64,000 nt of DNA from CAKUFA01 sp963618735 (GCA_963618735.1 CAVEUM010000001.1:1-64000); one strand, 5' to 3'. Positions 32,245-41,470 are shown, counted from the stretch's first letter. Program-made: numbers and translations. Notes: generated by a model not told the origin, from the sequence alone.

Positions 32245-32727
32245 TCATTCGCGGCACAGGGCTGCCACGGTGGCCTTGGTGCATTCCAGCAGGGCAGAGG
32301 TGGCCAGAATAACCTGACAGCCGCGGACGCCGGCGCTGACGCTGATTTTCTCCTGGGTGCGGCAGCTTTCGTCCACATAGGTCGGGAAGGCTTTCTTCAT
32401 GCCGATGGGACTGCAGCCGCCGCGCAGGTAGCCCGTCAGGGGAAGCAGATCCTTCTGCGGCAGCATGGAAACGCTTTTGTTGCCGGATGCGCGGGCGACG
32501 GCCTTCAGATCCAGCTCCTTCTCCACGGGAAGAACGCAGACAAGATGGCTTTGCTTGTCTCCGCAAAGCACAAGGGTCTTGTAGATCATCTGCGGGTCCA
32601 GACCTGTTTTGCCTGCAACAAGCTTGCCGTCGAAATTTTCATCATCCACAGGATATTCACGGGTTTCATAAGGAATATGAAGTGCGTCCAAATGGCGCAA
32701 TACGTTGGTTTTGATGGCCTTGGCCAT
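32245..32727 (-). CDS. ybaK: YbaK/EbsC-family aminoacyl-tRNA deacylase
   Basis: This 160-residue YbaK-type protein trans-edits mischarged tRNA, typically Cys-tRNA(Pro). Features include KTNVLRHLDALHIPYETREY at the start, MIYKTLVLCG, the conserved Lys in NKSVSMLP, and GYLRGGCSPIGMKKAFPTYVDE with the catalytic loop GGCSPIG. AGGAGG precedes ATG 32727. It has its own promoter and no partner gene. No clear terminator is seen before the next promoter. Confidence 0.93.
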   Translation of the reverse strand: MAKAIKTNVLRHLDALHIPYETREYPVDDENFDGKLVAGKTGLDPQMIYKTLVLCGDKQSHLVCVLPVEKELDLKAVARASGNKSVSMLPQKDLLPLTGYLRGGCSPIGMKKAFPTYVDESCRTQEKISVSAGVRGCQVILATSALLECTKATVAALCRE

Positions 32728-32768
32728 GCACGTTCGCCTCCTGAAAAACAATGGGGATAACGACAGGC

Positions 32769-32797
32769 ATCATACCACAGATCGAACCCGTGGGCAA
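32769..32797 (-). promoter_or_regulatory. Promoter of ybaK
   Basis: On the minus strand TTGCCC, 17 bases, then TATGAT (plus-strand ATCATA at 32769-32774). Confidence 0.7.
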
Positions 32798-32855
32798 GGG
32801 AGTCGGTGGAATTTTCAGATGTAAAGGATAAAAAGGAGAGATGTTCAATATAATG

Positions 32856-32884
32856 TTGACATTATTTTGATCAAATGATAGCAT
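32856..32884 (+). promoter_or_regulatory. Promoter of the SDR gene
   Basis: A perfect TTGACA (32856-32861), 17 bases, then TAGCAT (32879-32884, 4 of 6). It precedes ATG 32971. Confidence 0.6.
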
Positions 32885-32970
32885 GAAGTGAGAGGATGAA
32901 CGTTATTGGCCGCGATGAGGATCATGGCAAGAGGTTCAGCATGAAGAAAATTTGACAGGAGGGTATCCAC

Positions 32971-33771
32971 ATGAGTCACTTGACAGGGAAAACGGCAATC
33001 ATCACTGGCGCAGGCTATGCAAAGCTGAGCGATGGGGGCTGCGGTTCCATTGGCTACGGTATTGCCACCGCATACGCCAAGGAAGGCGCAAATCTCGTCA
33101 TCACGGGGCGAAATGTGAAGAAGCTCACTGATGCGAAGGAAGAACTGGAACGGCTCTACGGCATCAAGGTACTCTGCGTTCCTGCCGATATTAACGACAG
33201 TGCCGACAACGAGGCTGTGGTGGCAGATGTGGTGAAACAGACCATAGATACCTTCGGCCGCATTGATGTGCTGATCAACAACGCGCAGGCATCTGCGTCC
33301 GGTGTACCGCTGGCGGAGCATACCACGGCACAGTTTAACCTGGCGCTTTACTCCGGCCTGTATGCGACTTTCTACTACATGAAGGCATGCTATCCTTACC
33401 TGAAGGAGACAAAGGGGTCGGTCATCAACTTCGCCTCTGGTGCAGGCCTTTTTGGCAACTATGGCCAGTGTGCCTACGCTGCCGCAAAGGAAGGCATTCG
33501 CGGACTGACCCGCGTGGCTGCTACCGAGTGGGGCAAGGATGGCATCAATGTGAATATCGTGTGCCCGCTGGCATGGACGGCACAGCTGGAAAATTTCGAA
33601 AAGGCCTATCCTGATGCCTTCAAGGCCAATGTAAAAATGCCGCCTATGGGGCATTACGGTGATGCAGAGCTGGAAATCGGCCGCGTGTGCGTGCAGCTGG
33701 CATCGCCTGACTTCAAGTTCATGTCTGGCGAAACCATTACGCTGGAAGGCGGCATGGGTCAGCGGCCTTAA
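32971..33771 (+). CDS. Short-chain dehydrogenase/reductase
   Basis: This 266-residue classical SDR has the Rossmann motif TGAGYAKLSDGGCGSIGYG, which carries an insertion of about seven residues between TGAG and the rest compared with the normal TGxxxGxG. It also has NNAQ, the Ser in FASGAG, the catalytic pair YAAAK and a C-terminal GGMGQRP. It is NAD(P)-dependent; the substrate is unknown. AGGAGG before ATG 32971 is strong, and a promoter is present. It is monocistronic and ends at a two-way terminator. Confidence 0.92.
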   Translation: MSHLTGKTAIITGAGYAKLSDGGCGSIGYGIATAYAKEGANLVITGRNVKKLTDAKEELERLYGIKVLCVPADINDSADNEAVVADVVKQTIDTFGRIDVLINNAQASASGVPLAEHTTAQFNLALYSGLYATFYYMKACYPYLKETKGSVINFASGAGLFGNYGQCAYAAAKEGIRGLTRVAATEWGKDGINVNIVCPLAWTAQLENFEKAYPDAFKANVKMPPMGHYGDAELEIGRVCVQLASPDFKFMSGETITLEGGMGQRP

Positions 33772-33785
33772 CATCGCATAAAAAC

Positions 33786-33824
33786 AGGGGCTGTGAGAGG
33801 ACAATATCCTTTCACAGCCCCTTT
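33786..33824. terminator. Terminator between SDR and glf
   Basis: AGGGGCTGTGA pairs with TCACAGCCCCT with an inner AGGA/TCCT stem and loop CAATA, followed by TTT. It stands between convergent genes. Confidence 0.85.
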
Positions 33825-33839
33825 GCATTTCAGGTGCAA

Positions 33840-34958
33840 TTATCCCAGCAGCTTCTTGCAGCACTTCAGCGCCGAGTCAATAACCTGATCCATATCATAG
33901 TACTTGTAATCACCCAGACGACCGCCAACAATGAGCTTCTCATTCCGGTCAGCCAGAGCGCGGTACTTGGCATACAGAGACAGATTTTCTTCATCATTCA
34001 CGGGATAATAGGGCTCGTCGCCAGGCTTCCATTCGGAGGAATATTCACGGCTGATGATGGTCTTGGGCAGATCGTTGCCGTTTGCGTCCTTGCCAAACTC
34101 GAACCACTTGTGCTCGATGATGCGGGTAAAGGGCGTTTCGCGATCCGTGTAGTTGACGGCAGCGTTGCCCTGATAGTTGGGCATGTCCAGCAGCTCTGTT
34201 TCAAAGCGAACGGAGCGATAATTCAGGTGACCCAGCTGATAGTCAAACAGCGCATCCAAGGGGCCGGTGTAGACGACCTTTTCTGCCAGAGCATCCAGTT
34301 CCTCGCGGCTATGCAGATAATCTGTGTTCAGGCGAACCTCAATGCCTTCCAGCATGTTGTCTACCATTTTCGTATAGCCGCCTACGGGGATGCCCTGATA
34401 CAGGGCATTGAAGTAGTTGTTGTCAAAGGTCAGACGTACGGGCAGGCGCTTGATGATGAAGGAAGGAAGATCCTTGCAGTCACGTCCCCATTGTTTTTCT
34501 GTGTAGCCCTTGATGAGCTTCTCGTAAATATCCCGTCCAACCAGAGAAATGGCCTGCTCTTCAAGATTTTTCGGCTCTCCGGTGATTTCCTTGCGCTGCT
34601 CGTTGATCTTTTCCAGCGCCTCCTGAGGAGTCACCACACCCCACATACGGTTGAAGGTGTACATGTTGAAGGGGAGGGAATAGAGCTCACCCTTGTAATT
34701 GGCCACGGGGGAATTGGTGAAGCGGTTGAAGGTCGCAAACTGGTTCACATAATTCCACACTTCGGTGTTGTTCGTGTGGAAAATGTGCGCACCGTAGATG
34801 TGGACATGGATACCCTCTACCTGCTTGGTGTACACGTTGCCGGCAATGTGGTCACGCTTATCGATGACCAGCACCTTCTTACCAGCCTTTGCTGCCTCAT
34901 GGGCAAACACAGCACCGAACAAACCAGCGCCAACAATCAGCAAATCATAAGCAAACAT
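33840..34958 (-). CDS. glf: UDP-galactopyranose mutase
   Basis: Glf is an FAD enzyme that interconverts UDP-galactopyranose and UDP-galactofuranose, the donor for galactofuranose in surface glycans. The 372-residue product has the FAD motif IVGAGLFGAVFAHEA, IDKRDHIAGN, the HIFHT loop, and the C-terminal GRLGDYKYYDMDQ, all standard. Length is normal. GGAGGG precedes ATG 34958. A dedicated promoter lies inside the terminator of the upstream gene. No galactofuranosyltransferase is beside it, though other glycan genes are in the window. Confidence 0.97.
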   Translation of the reverse strand: MFAYDLLIVGAGLFGAVFAHEAAKAGKKVLVIDKRDHIAGNVYTKQVEGIHVHIYGAHIFHTNNTEVWNYVNQFATFNRFTNSPVANYKGELYSLPFNMYTFNRMWGVVTPQEALEKINEQRKEITGEPKNLEEQAISLVGRDIYEKLIKGYTEKQWGRDCKDLPSFIIKRLPVRLTFDNNYFNALYQGIPVGGYTKMVDNMLEGIEVRLNTDYLHSREELDALAEKVVYTGPLDALFDYQLGHLNYRSVRFETELLDMPNYQGNAAVNYTDRETPFTRIIEHKWFEFGKDANGNDLPKTIISREYSSEWKPGDEPYYPVNDEENLSLYAKYRALADRNEKLIVGGRLGDYKYYDMDQVIDSALKCCKKLLG

Positions 34959-34984
34959 GATGACCCTCCTTGAAAAATAAGTGC

Positions 34985-35024
34985 AAAAAAAGTCCGCCTG
35001 CGTTTATTGTACAACAGGCGGACC
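34985..35024 (-). terminator. Terminator of the secreted protein gene
   Basis: On the minus strand GTCCGCCTG pairs with CAGGCGGAC around a 13-base loop, followed by TTTTTTTG. The loop contains the -10 of the glf promoter. Confidence 0.9.
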
Positions 35025-35034
35025 AGGTTTTCAA
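35006..35034 (-). promoter_or_regulatory. Promoter of glf nested in a terminator hairpin
   Basis: On the minus strand TTGAAA, 17 bases, then TACAAT (plus-strand ATTGTA at 35006-35011). The -10 is in the loop of the terminator above and the start of transcription would fall in its second arm, so the upstream stop and the glf start share sequence. Confidence 0.6.
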
Positions 35035-35037
35035 GGA

Positions 35038-35709
35038 TTACTCAGCGCGCTCGAAGATGTAAGCGAAGCACACGTCGCCTTCCTTCTTTGCCACGTTGTC
35101 ATCAGCGTAGCAGAGAATCAGCTGACCGTTGGTGTTGAGGCCGATGTACTTCATCTCGTCCATGTCTTCCACTTCAACGCCGGTGAGGGTTGCCCAGTAC
35201 AGGGTCTCGTCCTCGCCCTTGATGTGGGTCTTGGCCGGTCCGATGTTGAAATCGCCATCGTTCTCGCCGCGAACAACGTTGTTGGGCCACTCGTCCCAAG
35301 CGGTCTTCACGGTGTACACAGCTTCGTCGCCGGTAGCCACAGCATCAACGAAGGTCAGGGTGCCAGCCATGTCATAAACATGAGCATGGATGTAGGAAGC
35401 CACATCCACCATGGTGCCCAGCTGCTTGTCGTTAGCGCTGCCGTCCAGGATGGTCTCGATGGTCAGGGTAGCGGCATTCTCAACGGACAGGGGGATGAGA
35501 CCAGTGGTCTCCAGGCCGTTTTCTTCAGCATAATCTTCACCGATGTAAGCAGCAACCAGGGTCCAGTTGCCAGCCCATGCGGTCACATCGCTCTCGCGGT
35601 CGAAAGTCATCATTTCTTCCGGATCGGAAGCCAGCACGGTGGCAGCATCAGCCAGAGCGATGCAGGGGAGCATCATCACAGCCAGGAGAAGAGCAAGAAT
35701 CTTTTTCAT
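35038..35709 (-). CDS. Secreted protein of unknown function
   Basis: This 223-residue protein has a signal peptide (MKKILALLLAVMMLPCIALA, residues 1-20) and a beta-rich acidic body. It contains WAGNWTLVAAYIG near residue 46, IPLSVENAATLTIETI and YADDNVAKKEGDVCFAYIF, a pattern that recalls small lipocalin-like or calycin-type folds of Firmicutes secreted proteins. I do not recognise a named family. AAGGAG precedes the ATG. It is monocistronic, with its own promoter and terminator. Confidence 0.8.
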   Translation of the reverse strand: MKKILALLLAVMMLPCIALADAATVLASDPEEMMTFDRESDVTAWAGNWTLVAAYIGEDYAEENGLETTGLIPLSVENAATLTIETILDGSANDKQLGTMVDVASYIHAHVYDMAGTLTFVDAVATGDEAVYTVKTAWDEWPNNVVRGENDGDFNIGPAKTHIKGEDETLYWATLTGVEVEDMDEMKYIGLNTNGQLILCYADDNVAKKEGDVCFAYIFERAE

Positions 35710-35767
35710 CGTGGTAACACACTCCTTTTCTATGTCAGGCTATAAACCCAACAATACCATTTCCTCG

Positions 35768-35796
35768 ATTATACCACAATTGGTTGCGTGTGTGCA
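35768..35796 (-). promoter_or_regulatory. Promoter of the secreted protein gene at 35038
   Basis: On the minus strand TGCACA (weak), 17 bases, then a perfect TATAAT (plus-strand ATTATA at 35768-35773). Confidence 0.6.
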
Positions 35797-35845
35797 AAGA
35801 CTTTTTGCACAATTTACAATTGCTTCACAAAGTGGCGGTCAGAGA

Positions 35846-36688
35846 TTACACACCGGAGTAAGCAGCGAAGCCGCAGTCGATGGGCAGCACCACGCCGGTG
35901 ATGGCGGAAGCAGCAGTATCGTCCGTCAGGAAGAACACGCCGCCCAGCAGTTCCTTGCTGTCCACAAAGCGACCCATGGGGGTGCCGGCCAGAATCTTGG
36001 CGCTGCGGGCAGTGGGAGTGCCGTCCTCATTGAAGAGCAGGGCACGGTTCTGGTTGGAAACCAGGAAGCCGGGAGCGATGGCGTTGCAGCGGATGCCGCA
36101 GCCAGCAAAGTGGGTAGCCAGCCACTGGGTGAAGTTGGAGATAGCAGCCTTCGCGCCGGAGTAAGCGGGGATCTTGGTCAGCGGGACGTAGGCGTTCATG
36201 GAGGAGATGTTCAGGATATTGCCGCTCTTGCGGGCAACCATGTCCTTGGCAAAGGCCTGGGTGGGCAGCAGGGTTCCCTGGAAGTTCAGCTTGAACACGA
36301 AGTCCACACCGCTCTGGTCCAGGTCGAAGAAGGTCTTCTGGCCTTCCTTGGCTTCATGCTGATACTCGTTGTCGGTGGTAGCACGGGGGTTGTTGCCGCC
36401 AGCGCCGTTCACCAGAATATCGCAGGGACCGAGGTCAGACAGCACCTGCTGATGCACAGCTTCCAGAGCTTCAGGATCCAGCACGTTGGCCTTGTAGCCC
36501 TTGCAGATGTAGCCGGCAGCGGTCATCTCATCAGCCAGCTTCTTCACAGCATCCTCATTCAGGTCCAGGGCAGCCACCTTGGCACCAGCCTGGGCATAGG
36601 CGCGAGCCATTTCGCCGCAGAGCACGCCGCCTGCACCAGTCACAACAACAACCTTACCGGCAAAGCTTACATTCAAAGGCAGTTCCAT
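35846..36688 (-). CDS. uxuB: D-mannonate oxidoreductase, SDR type
   Basis: This 280-residue SDR has TGAGGVLCGEMARAYAQAG as cofactor motif (residues 17-36), NGAGG, the Ser in NISSMNAY, the catalytic pair YSGAK and a late GVVLPIDCGF. It matches the SDR-type fructuronate reductase of Bacillus (UxuB/YjmF) rather than the long-chain UxuB of enterobacteria. It interconverts D-mannonate and D-fructuronate. It is the last gene of the hexuronide operon, 54 bases after uxuA, which makes the assignment firm. AAAGGA is placed well before ATG 36688. Confidence 0.85.
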   Translation of the reverse strand: MELPLNVSFAGKVVVVTGAGGVLCGEMARAYAQAGAKVAALDLNEDAVKKLADEMTAAGYICKGYKANVLDPEALEAVHQQVLSDLGPCDILVNGAGGNNPRATTDNEYQHEAKEGQKTFFDLDQSGVDFVFKLNFQGTLLPTQAFAKDMVARKSGNILNISSMNAYVPLTKIPAYSGAKAAISNFTQWLATHFAGCGIRCNAIAPGFLVSNQNRALLFNEDGTPTARSAKILAGTPMGRFVDSKELLGGVFFLTDDTAASAITGVVLPIDCGFAAYSGV

Positions 36689-36742
36689 GTTTCAATCGTC
36701 CTTTCAATTGTCAGTTGCATTTATTTTGAAAGAGGAAGGCGG

Positions 36743-37798
36743 TCAGTCAAGCGTGCCGCCGTTAGCCTCGATCAAACCGTTGAGATAAGCAGAACCAAGG
36801 GCACGGTCATACAGGCCGTAGCCGGGCTTGGCGTTGGAGCCAACCTCGCTCCAGATCATGCGGCCATGGTCGGGACGGAAGTAGCCGTCAAAGCCGGTTT
36901 CCACCAGTGCCTTCACGATGGCGTTCATGTCCAGACTGCCGTCCTTGGTCAGGTGACCGGATTCCTCGAAGGAAGTATCAGGCAGGATACGGACATTGCG
37001 CAGGTGCATGAAGCCAATGCGCTTCATAGCGGAGTACTTGCGGGTCAGCTTCGGGATGTCGTTCTTGGGGGAGCAGCCCAGGGAGCCGGTGCACAGGCAC
37101 AGGGTGTTGGAGGGGCTGTCTACGATGGCCAGATAGCGATCCAGGTTCTCTTCGCAGGTAATCACGCGGGGGAGACCGAAAATCGGATAAGGCGGGTCAT
37201 CGGGATGCAGAGCCATCACCACGCCGCACTCCTCAGCTACGGGGATCACCCGCTTCAGGAAGTACTCGATGTTGCTCCACAGGCCTTCCTCACCCAATTC
37301 GCCATAGGCGCGGATCAGGTCGCGGACTTCATCCTGGGTATAGCTGGAATCCCAGCCAGGCAGGTGAATGTCGTCCTTCAGGGGGTCGAGATCCTTCATC
37401 TGATCCCAGTACATCACCAGAGAGGTGGAGCCGTCAGCAGCCATCTTGTCCAGCTGGGTACGGGTCCAGTCAAACACGGGCATGAAGTTGTAGGTCACGC
37501 ACTTGATGCCGTACTTGGCGCAGCGGCGGATGGACTCGCAGTAGTTGTCAATATGACGGTCACGCTCGGGCTTGCCCAGCTTGATTTCCTCCGTCACAGG
37601 GATGGACTCTACGATGTCGAATACCAGACCCTTTGCAGCGCATTCATCCACCAGATGCTTGATGGATTCTTCCGGCCAAACTTCGCCAGGCTTAACGTCA
37701 TACACAGCGGAAACCACGGAGCGCATGCCGGGAATCTGACGGATCATGTCCAGCGTTACAGGATCGCTGTCACCGTACCAACGGAAAGAACTCTTCAT
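36743..37798 (-). CDS. uxuA: Mannonate dehydratase
   Basis: UxuA dehydrates D-mannonate to 2-keto-3-deoxygluconate. The 351-residue TIM-barrel protein has the family marks SFRWYGDSDPVTLDMIRQIPG at the start (residues 3-23, quoted in part), ALHPDDPP with metal-ligand His, TGSLGC, and HLRNVR followed by FRPDHGRMIW, all usual metal and substrate ligands. AAGGAG precedes ATG 37798. It is 15 bases after the transporter gene and forms the second catabolic step of the cluster. Confidence 0.96.
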   Translation of the reverse strand: MKSSFRWYGDSDPVTLDMIRQIPGMRSVVSAVYDVKPGEVWPEESIKHLVDECAAKGLVFDIVESIPVTEEIKLGKPERDRHIDNYCESIRRCAKYGIKCVTYNFMPVFDWTRTQLDKMAADGSTSLVMYWDQMKDLDPLKDDIHLPGWDSSYTQDEVRDLIRAYGELGEEGLWSNIEYFLKRVIPVAEECGVVMALHPDDPPYPIFGLPRVITCEENLDRYLAIVDSPSNTLCLCTGSLGCSPKNDIPKLTRKYSAMKRIGFMHLRNVRILPDTSFEESGHLTKDGSLDMNAIVKALVETGFDGYFRPDHGRMIWSEVGSNAKPGYGLYDRALGSAYLNGLIEANGGTLD

Positions 37799-37813
37799 AC
37801 TTGTTTAGCTCCT

Positions 37814-39415
37814 TTACTGAATGGGTTTGCTATTCACATCGTCCATGGTCTTGTAGACTTCCATGGACTGCTCAAGGGTCATGCCGGAGGCAATGGCCTT
37901 CTTGCGGGCAGCGTTAACGGCCTGGATTTCCTTCATCTTCGCGCCGGTGAGGGTGTAGCCCTTCATGGCGATCAGCGTGGCCAGCCATGCGATCATGGGG
38001 ATGACGCAGAACATGACGATGATGGCTACCTTGATGCCTGCGGAATAGGGCGTTGCGTCGGTGGGCAGCTCACTCAGGCCTGCGAAGAGCAGGAAGATGA
38101 AGGCCACCAGCGTCTGTGCCAGAGAGGAAACCAGCTTGTCGATCAGGGAGAACATGGTGCCCATGATGCCGGGAATGTACTTGCCGCTGCGATAGGTCTC
38201 GTAGTCGGAGCAGTCGGCCACCATGGGGATGGGCATGTCAGCCGTGGCGTAGTAAGCGCCGTAGCCCACGCCGAAGAAGAGGATGAACAGAATGGTGTAC
38301 AGGTTGATGCTGCCACCGCCATTGAAGGGGAAGGACAGCGTCCAGTTGGGATTGCCGTACTGGCACAAGATCAGCAGAACCAGCACGCCCACGTAGCAGA
38401 TCAGTGCCACGGAGACATAGCGGGTCAGGGAAGCCTTCTGACCCTGCTTCTGGGATGTACGAACAGACAGCAGGAAGAAAGGCACAGCGAAGACATAGCC
38501 AAGAACCATCATGGGCAGGTACAGGGAATTGTAGTTGCCCATCAGGATGCCGTAGAGAGCCAGCAGCACGGTGGTGTTGGTGGCGATAGCCAGAGCCAGC
38601 TTACAGCCGGCACCAGCAACCATCAGGCGCTGCATGGGCTTGTTGGCCTTGATGATCTGCACATACTCGGAGATCTTGACCTTCTCCTGCTTGGTGCCGC
38701 CGATGCCGTAGAACTCGGGACGGTCCTTTTCAGCAATGCCGATGATGGCCAGAAGGGTCAGCAGCACGGAGATCGCGATGCCGATGGGGGTGATGATGCG
38801 ATACAGGGCGGGATCAGCATAGCCGGAAGTGACGACGACGCCATCCACCACCACGTCGAAATTCTTCTTGACCAGGGGAATCATGAACTGCATGATGCCC
38901 ATGCCAGCCAGAGAACCGATGGTGTTGAAGATGGTGAACAGGGGACGCTGGCTGGGATCGTTGGTCAGCACCGTCTGGCCGGCACGGGTGCAGCTGGTCT
39001 GGAAGGTGTAGCCGATGACCCAGATGAAGTAGACCAGGGTGAAGAGGATGTAGCGCCATGCCATCTGGCTTTCAGGCACCAGAGGCAGCAGGCAGTACAG
39101 GGCGATAACGCTCAGTGCCATGATGACGCTGCCGATGATCATGAAGGGACGGAACTTGCCGATCTTCGTGCTGGTGCGATCCATGAGGGCACCGATAATG
39201 GGGTCGGTCACAGCGTCAGCAATACGCATGACGGTCACCATGATGGAGGCGAACATGCCCAGCTTCAGCACGCTGGAGCCGAACTGTGCCACGTAGGAGA
39301 GAATCAGAACGAAGTAGACGTTCGTCGCACCGTTGTTCAGCGGAAACAGCATCAGCTGATACGGCTTGGCGCGGTTCATACCGTCACTTGCGGTGGCGGA
39401 AGCGGTTTTTGCCAT
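37814..39415 (-). CDS. GPH-family sugar (glucuronide) symporter
   Basis: This 533-residue transporter has 12 membrane helices and belongs to the glycoside-pentoside-hexuronide cation symporters. Marks are RIADAVTDPIIGALMDRT, the loop TSTKIGKFRPFM, and a second-half MVADCSDYETYRSGKYIPG. It probably imports a glucuronide or oligosaccharide using Na+ or H+. AAGGAAGGGAG precedes ATG 39415. It lies between the GH2 gene and uxuA and is cotranscribed; the substrate is inferred from these neighbours. Confidence 0.93.
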   Translation of the reverse strand: MAKTASATASDGMNRAKPYQLMLFPLNNGATNVYFVLILSYVAQFGSSVLKLGMFASIMVTVMRIADAVTDPIIGALMDRTSTKIGKFRPFMIIGSVIMALSVIALYCLLPLVPESQMAWRYILFTLVYFIWVIGYTFQTSCTRAGQTVLTNDPSQRPLFTIFNTIGSLAGMGIMQFMIPLVKKNFDVVVDGVVVTSGYADPALYRIITPIGIAISVLLTLLAIIGIAEKDRPEFYGIGGTKQEKVKISEYVQIIKANKPMQRLMVAGAGCKLALAIATNTTVLLALYGILMGNYNSLYLPMMVLGYVFAVPFFLLSVRTSQKQGQKASLTRYVSVALICYVGVLVLLILCQYGNPNWTLSFPFNGGGSINLYTILFILFFGVGYGAYYATADMPIPMVADCSDYETYRSGKYIPGIMGTMFSLIDKLVSSLAQTLVAFIFLLFAGLSELPTDATPYSAGIKVAIIVMFCVIPMIAWLATLIAMKGYTLTGAKMKEIQAVNAARKKAIASGMTLEQSMEVYKTMDDVNSKPIQ

Positions 39416-39462
39416 AGATGAATCTCCCTTCCTTTTGAATGAAACTTTTTGTGAAGCCTTCG

Positions 39463-41391
39463 TCAGGCGTCAACCCAGTTGGATTTCTGCGCGTTCTTAA
39501 CCTTGCGGAGCTTGTAGCTCTCATTGGGCTTTTCCACCTTGCGGAAGCTGGCATTGTCGGAAACCTTGCCGGCAATGGCTTCCACGTGGATGTCGCCTGT
39601 CAGGGGCACGCGGAAGGTGAAGACGTGGTCGTCACGGGTCATTTCCCCGAAGGATTTGCCGTTGACCATCAGCCGCACGGTCTTTTCTGTGGAGTAAACC
39701 TTGATGGTGGTGGTGCTTTCGCAGCGCTCCACATACCGCTTGGAGCAGATGTGCACAAAGGATTCCTTGCTCCAGTTGGCCTTATAGAGGTAGAAACTGT
39801 CCTTCTTGGTCTTGCGGTCAAAGGTCACCAGACCCTTGTGATTCATGCCGGGCTCGCCGCCCTGATCACGGGCATCGGCTGCAAAATCAAACATATTCCA
39901 CACGTGGGTTGCCCACATGTAGGGGTGACGCTTGAAGCACTTGACCATGAACTCGTGGTATTTGGCCTGATATTCCTCCGTGTGGTCGTTCCGACGGGGG
40001 TGGGAGGAATGCAGGTTCGGCATGCCTTCTGCGCCGTACTCGCTGTAGCCGAGGCAACGGTTCGGGTAGCACAGGTGGAAGAAGCCAATCCACAGATCAT
40101 TGAGGAACATGCCGGGCACGTACCAGCCCAGGTACAGGTTCCAGCTGACCACGTCGGTGATGTGCGCGCTTCGATTGAAGGGGCCGCACATAGCGTAGCA
40201 GGCCAGGGTGGTGAAACGGGTGGGATCGGTGGAATGCACCAGGTCATTCAGCACATGATGATTGTCCAGCATGTCCTTCTTGTCCTTGGTGGAGATGGTG
40301 ATCTCATTGGAAACGCCCCAGCACACGATGCTGGCATGATTGTAGTTCTGCTCAATGAGCTCCTTCATCTGACTGATGGTGTTTTCACGGCCGTCAGGCA
40401 TGTGCTCACTGATGTAGGGGATTTCGGCCCACACCACCATGCCGTAGCGGTCGCACAGGTCGTAGAAGTACTGATCATGCTGATAGTGTGCCAGACGAAT
40501 GGTGTTGGCGCCCAATTCGCGGATCAGCGCCATGTCCTCGTCGTGCATCTCACGGGTGATGGCGTTGCCCACACCCTTCCGATCCTGATGGCGGCTGACG
40601 CCGTGCAGGGGATAGGGCTTATCATTGAGGAAGAAACCCTTCTTCGGATCCGTCTTGAAGGAGCGGACGCCAAAGGGAATATCCAGGGAATCGGTGACCT
40701 CGCCATTTGCGACCACTTGCACGCGGCAGGTGTAGAGGTAGGGATCCTCGACGCCGTTCCAGCGGTGCGCTTTGGCCAAATGAAGGGTGGCATCTGCACC
40801 GGCGCCTTCTGCCACGGTATTGCCCTTGGCATCCAGCAGGGTGATCTTTACGTCACCGGCGGTAACACGGCTCTGCACCCGCACATCGGCATCATCCCCT
40901 TGGGGCACAGGCGTTACCCGCACGCCGCAGGAACCGAGATAATCCAGTGCAAAGTGCGCCTTGTTCACGATCACCAGCCGTACACCGCGGTAGATGCCGC
41001 CGTAGAAGGTGAAGTCAGCCTTTTGCGGGTAGACTTTGGTATTTTTGCTGTTGTCAACATCCACCTGCAGCTCGTTTGTGTCGGCAAGAAATGGCGTGAT
41101 TTCTGCACGGAAGGTGGAATATCCACCGTCGTGGGTGCACAGGGGCTTGCCGTTGATGGTTACGGCCGCAGAGGCGTTGACACCATCAAACTCCAGCCAC
41201 ACTTCCTCACAGTCGGGCTGAAAGGAAGGACGGGCGAAGGTGTGAGTGTAACGGCACTGGCCACGCTTGTAATCGTTGCCGCCGTCCTGCCCGTCAATGT
41301 TGTTCCATGTGTGGGGGATGGTGACTTCGATGGTCTTACCATCAAAGCCTGTAAAGTGCCAGGGCTGACAAAGCTCAATGGTATGGCGCAT
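39463..41391 (-). CDS. GH2 glycosidase, probable beta-glucuronidase
   Basis: This 642-residue cytosolic GH2 enzyme has the sugar-binding, immunoglobulin-like and TIM-barrel domains. The acid/base is Glu 363 in WGVSNE and the nucleophile Glu 451 in SEYGAEG. N517-H518-K519 forms the N-x-K motif, which in beta-glucuronidases contacts the C6 carboxylate. The motif is also seen in some GH2 galacturonidases and galactosidases. With uxuA and uxuB downstream, a glucuronide or galacturonide substrate is likely. AAGGAGG favours ATG 41391 over the TTG at 41412. Confidence 0.88.
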   Translation of the reverse strand: MRHTIELCQPWHFTGFDGKTIEVTIPHTWNNIDGQDGGNDYKRGQCRYTHTFARPSFQPDCEEVWLEFDGVNASAAVTINGKPLCTHDGGYSTFRAEITPFLADTNELQVDVDNSKNTKVYPQKADFTFYGGIYRGVRLVIVNKAHFALDYLGSCGVRVTPVPQGDDADVRVQSRVTAGDVKITLLDAKGNTVAEGAGADATLHLAKAHRWNGVEDPYLYTCRVQVVANGEVTDSLDIPFGVRSFKTDPKKGFFLNDKPYPLHGVSRHQDRKGVGNAITREMHDEDMALIRELGANTIRLAHYQHDQYFYDLCDRYGMVVWAEIPYISEHMPDGRENTISQMKELIEQNYNHASIVCWGVSNEITISTKDKKDMLDNHHVLNDLVHSTDPTRFTTLACYAMCGPFNRSAHITDVVSWNLYLGWYVPGMFLNDLWIGFFHLCYPNRCLGYSEYGAEGMPNLHSSHPRRNDHTEEYQAKYHEFMVKCFKRHPYMWATHVWNMFDFAADARDQGGEPGMNHKGLVTFDRKTKKDSFYLYKANWSKESFVHICSKRYVERCESTTTIKVYSTEKTVRLMVNGKSFGEMTRDDHVFTFRVPLTGDIHVEAIAGKVSDNASFRKVEKPNESYKLRKVKNAQKSNWVDA

Positions 41392-41470
41392 AACGCACCT
41401 CCTTACTGTCAATGGATTGCAGGAAAAAACTTATGAAAGCAGAAACAGAAAACAGGCACGAAAAGAAGAA

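Noticed and set aside
35567..39421. Plus-strand open frame of 1284 codons antisense to the uxuB-uxuA-transporter genes
   Set aside because: It runs opposite three well-supported genes with ribosome sites. Its product is His/Gln/Gly-rich without any domain, as expected from high G+C codon bias.
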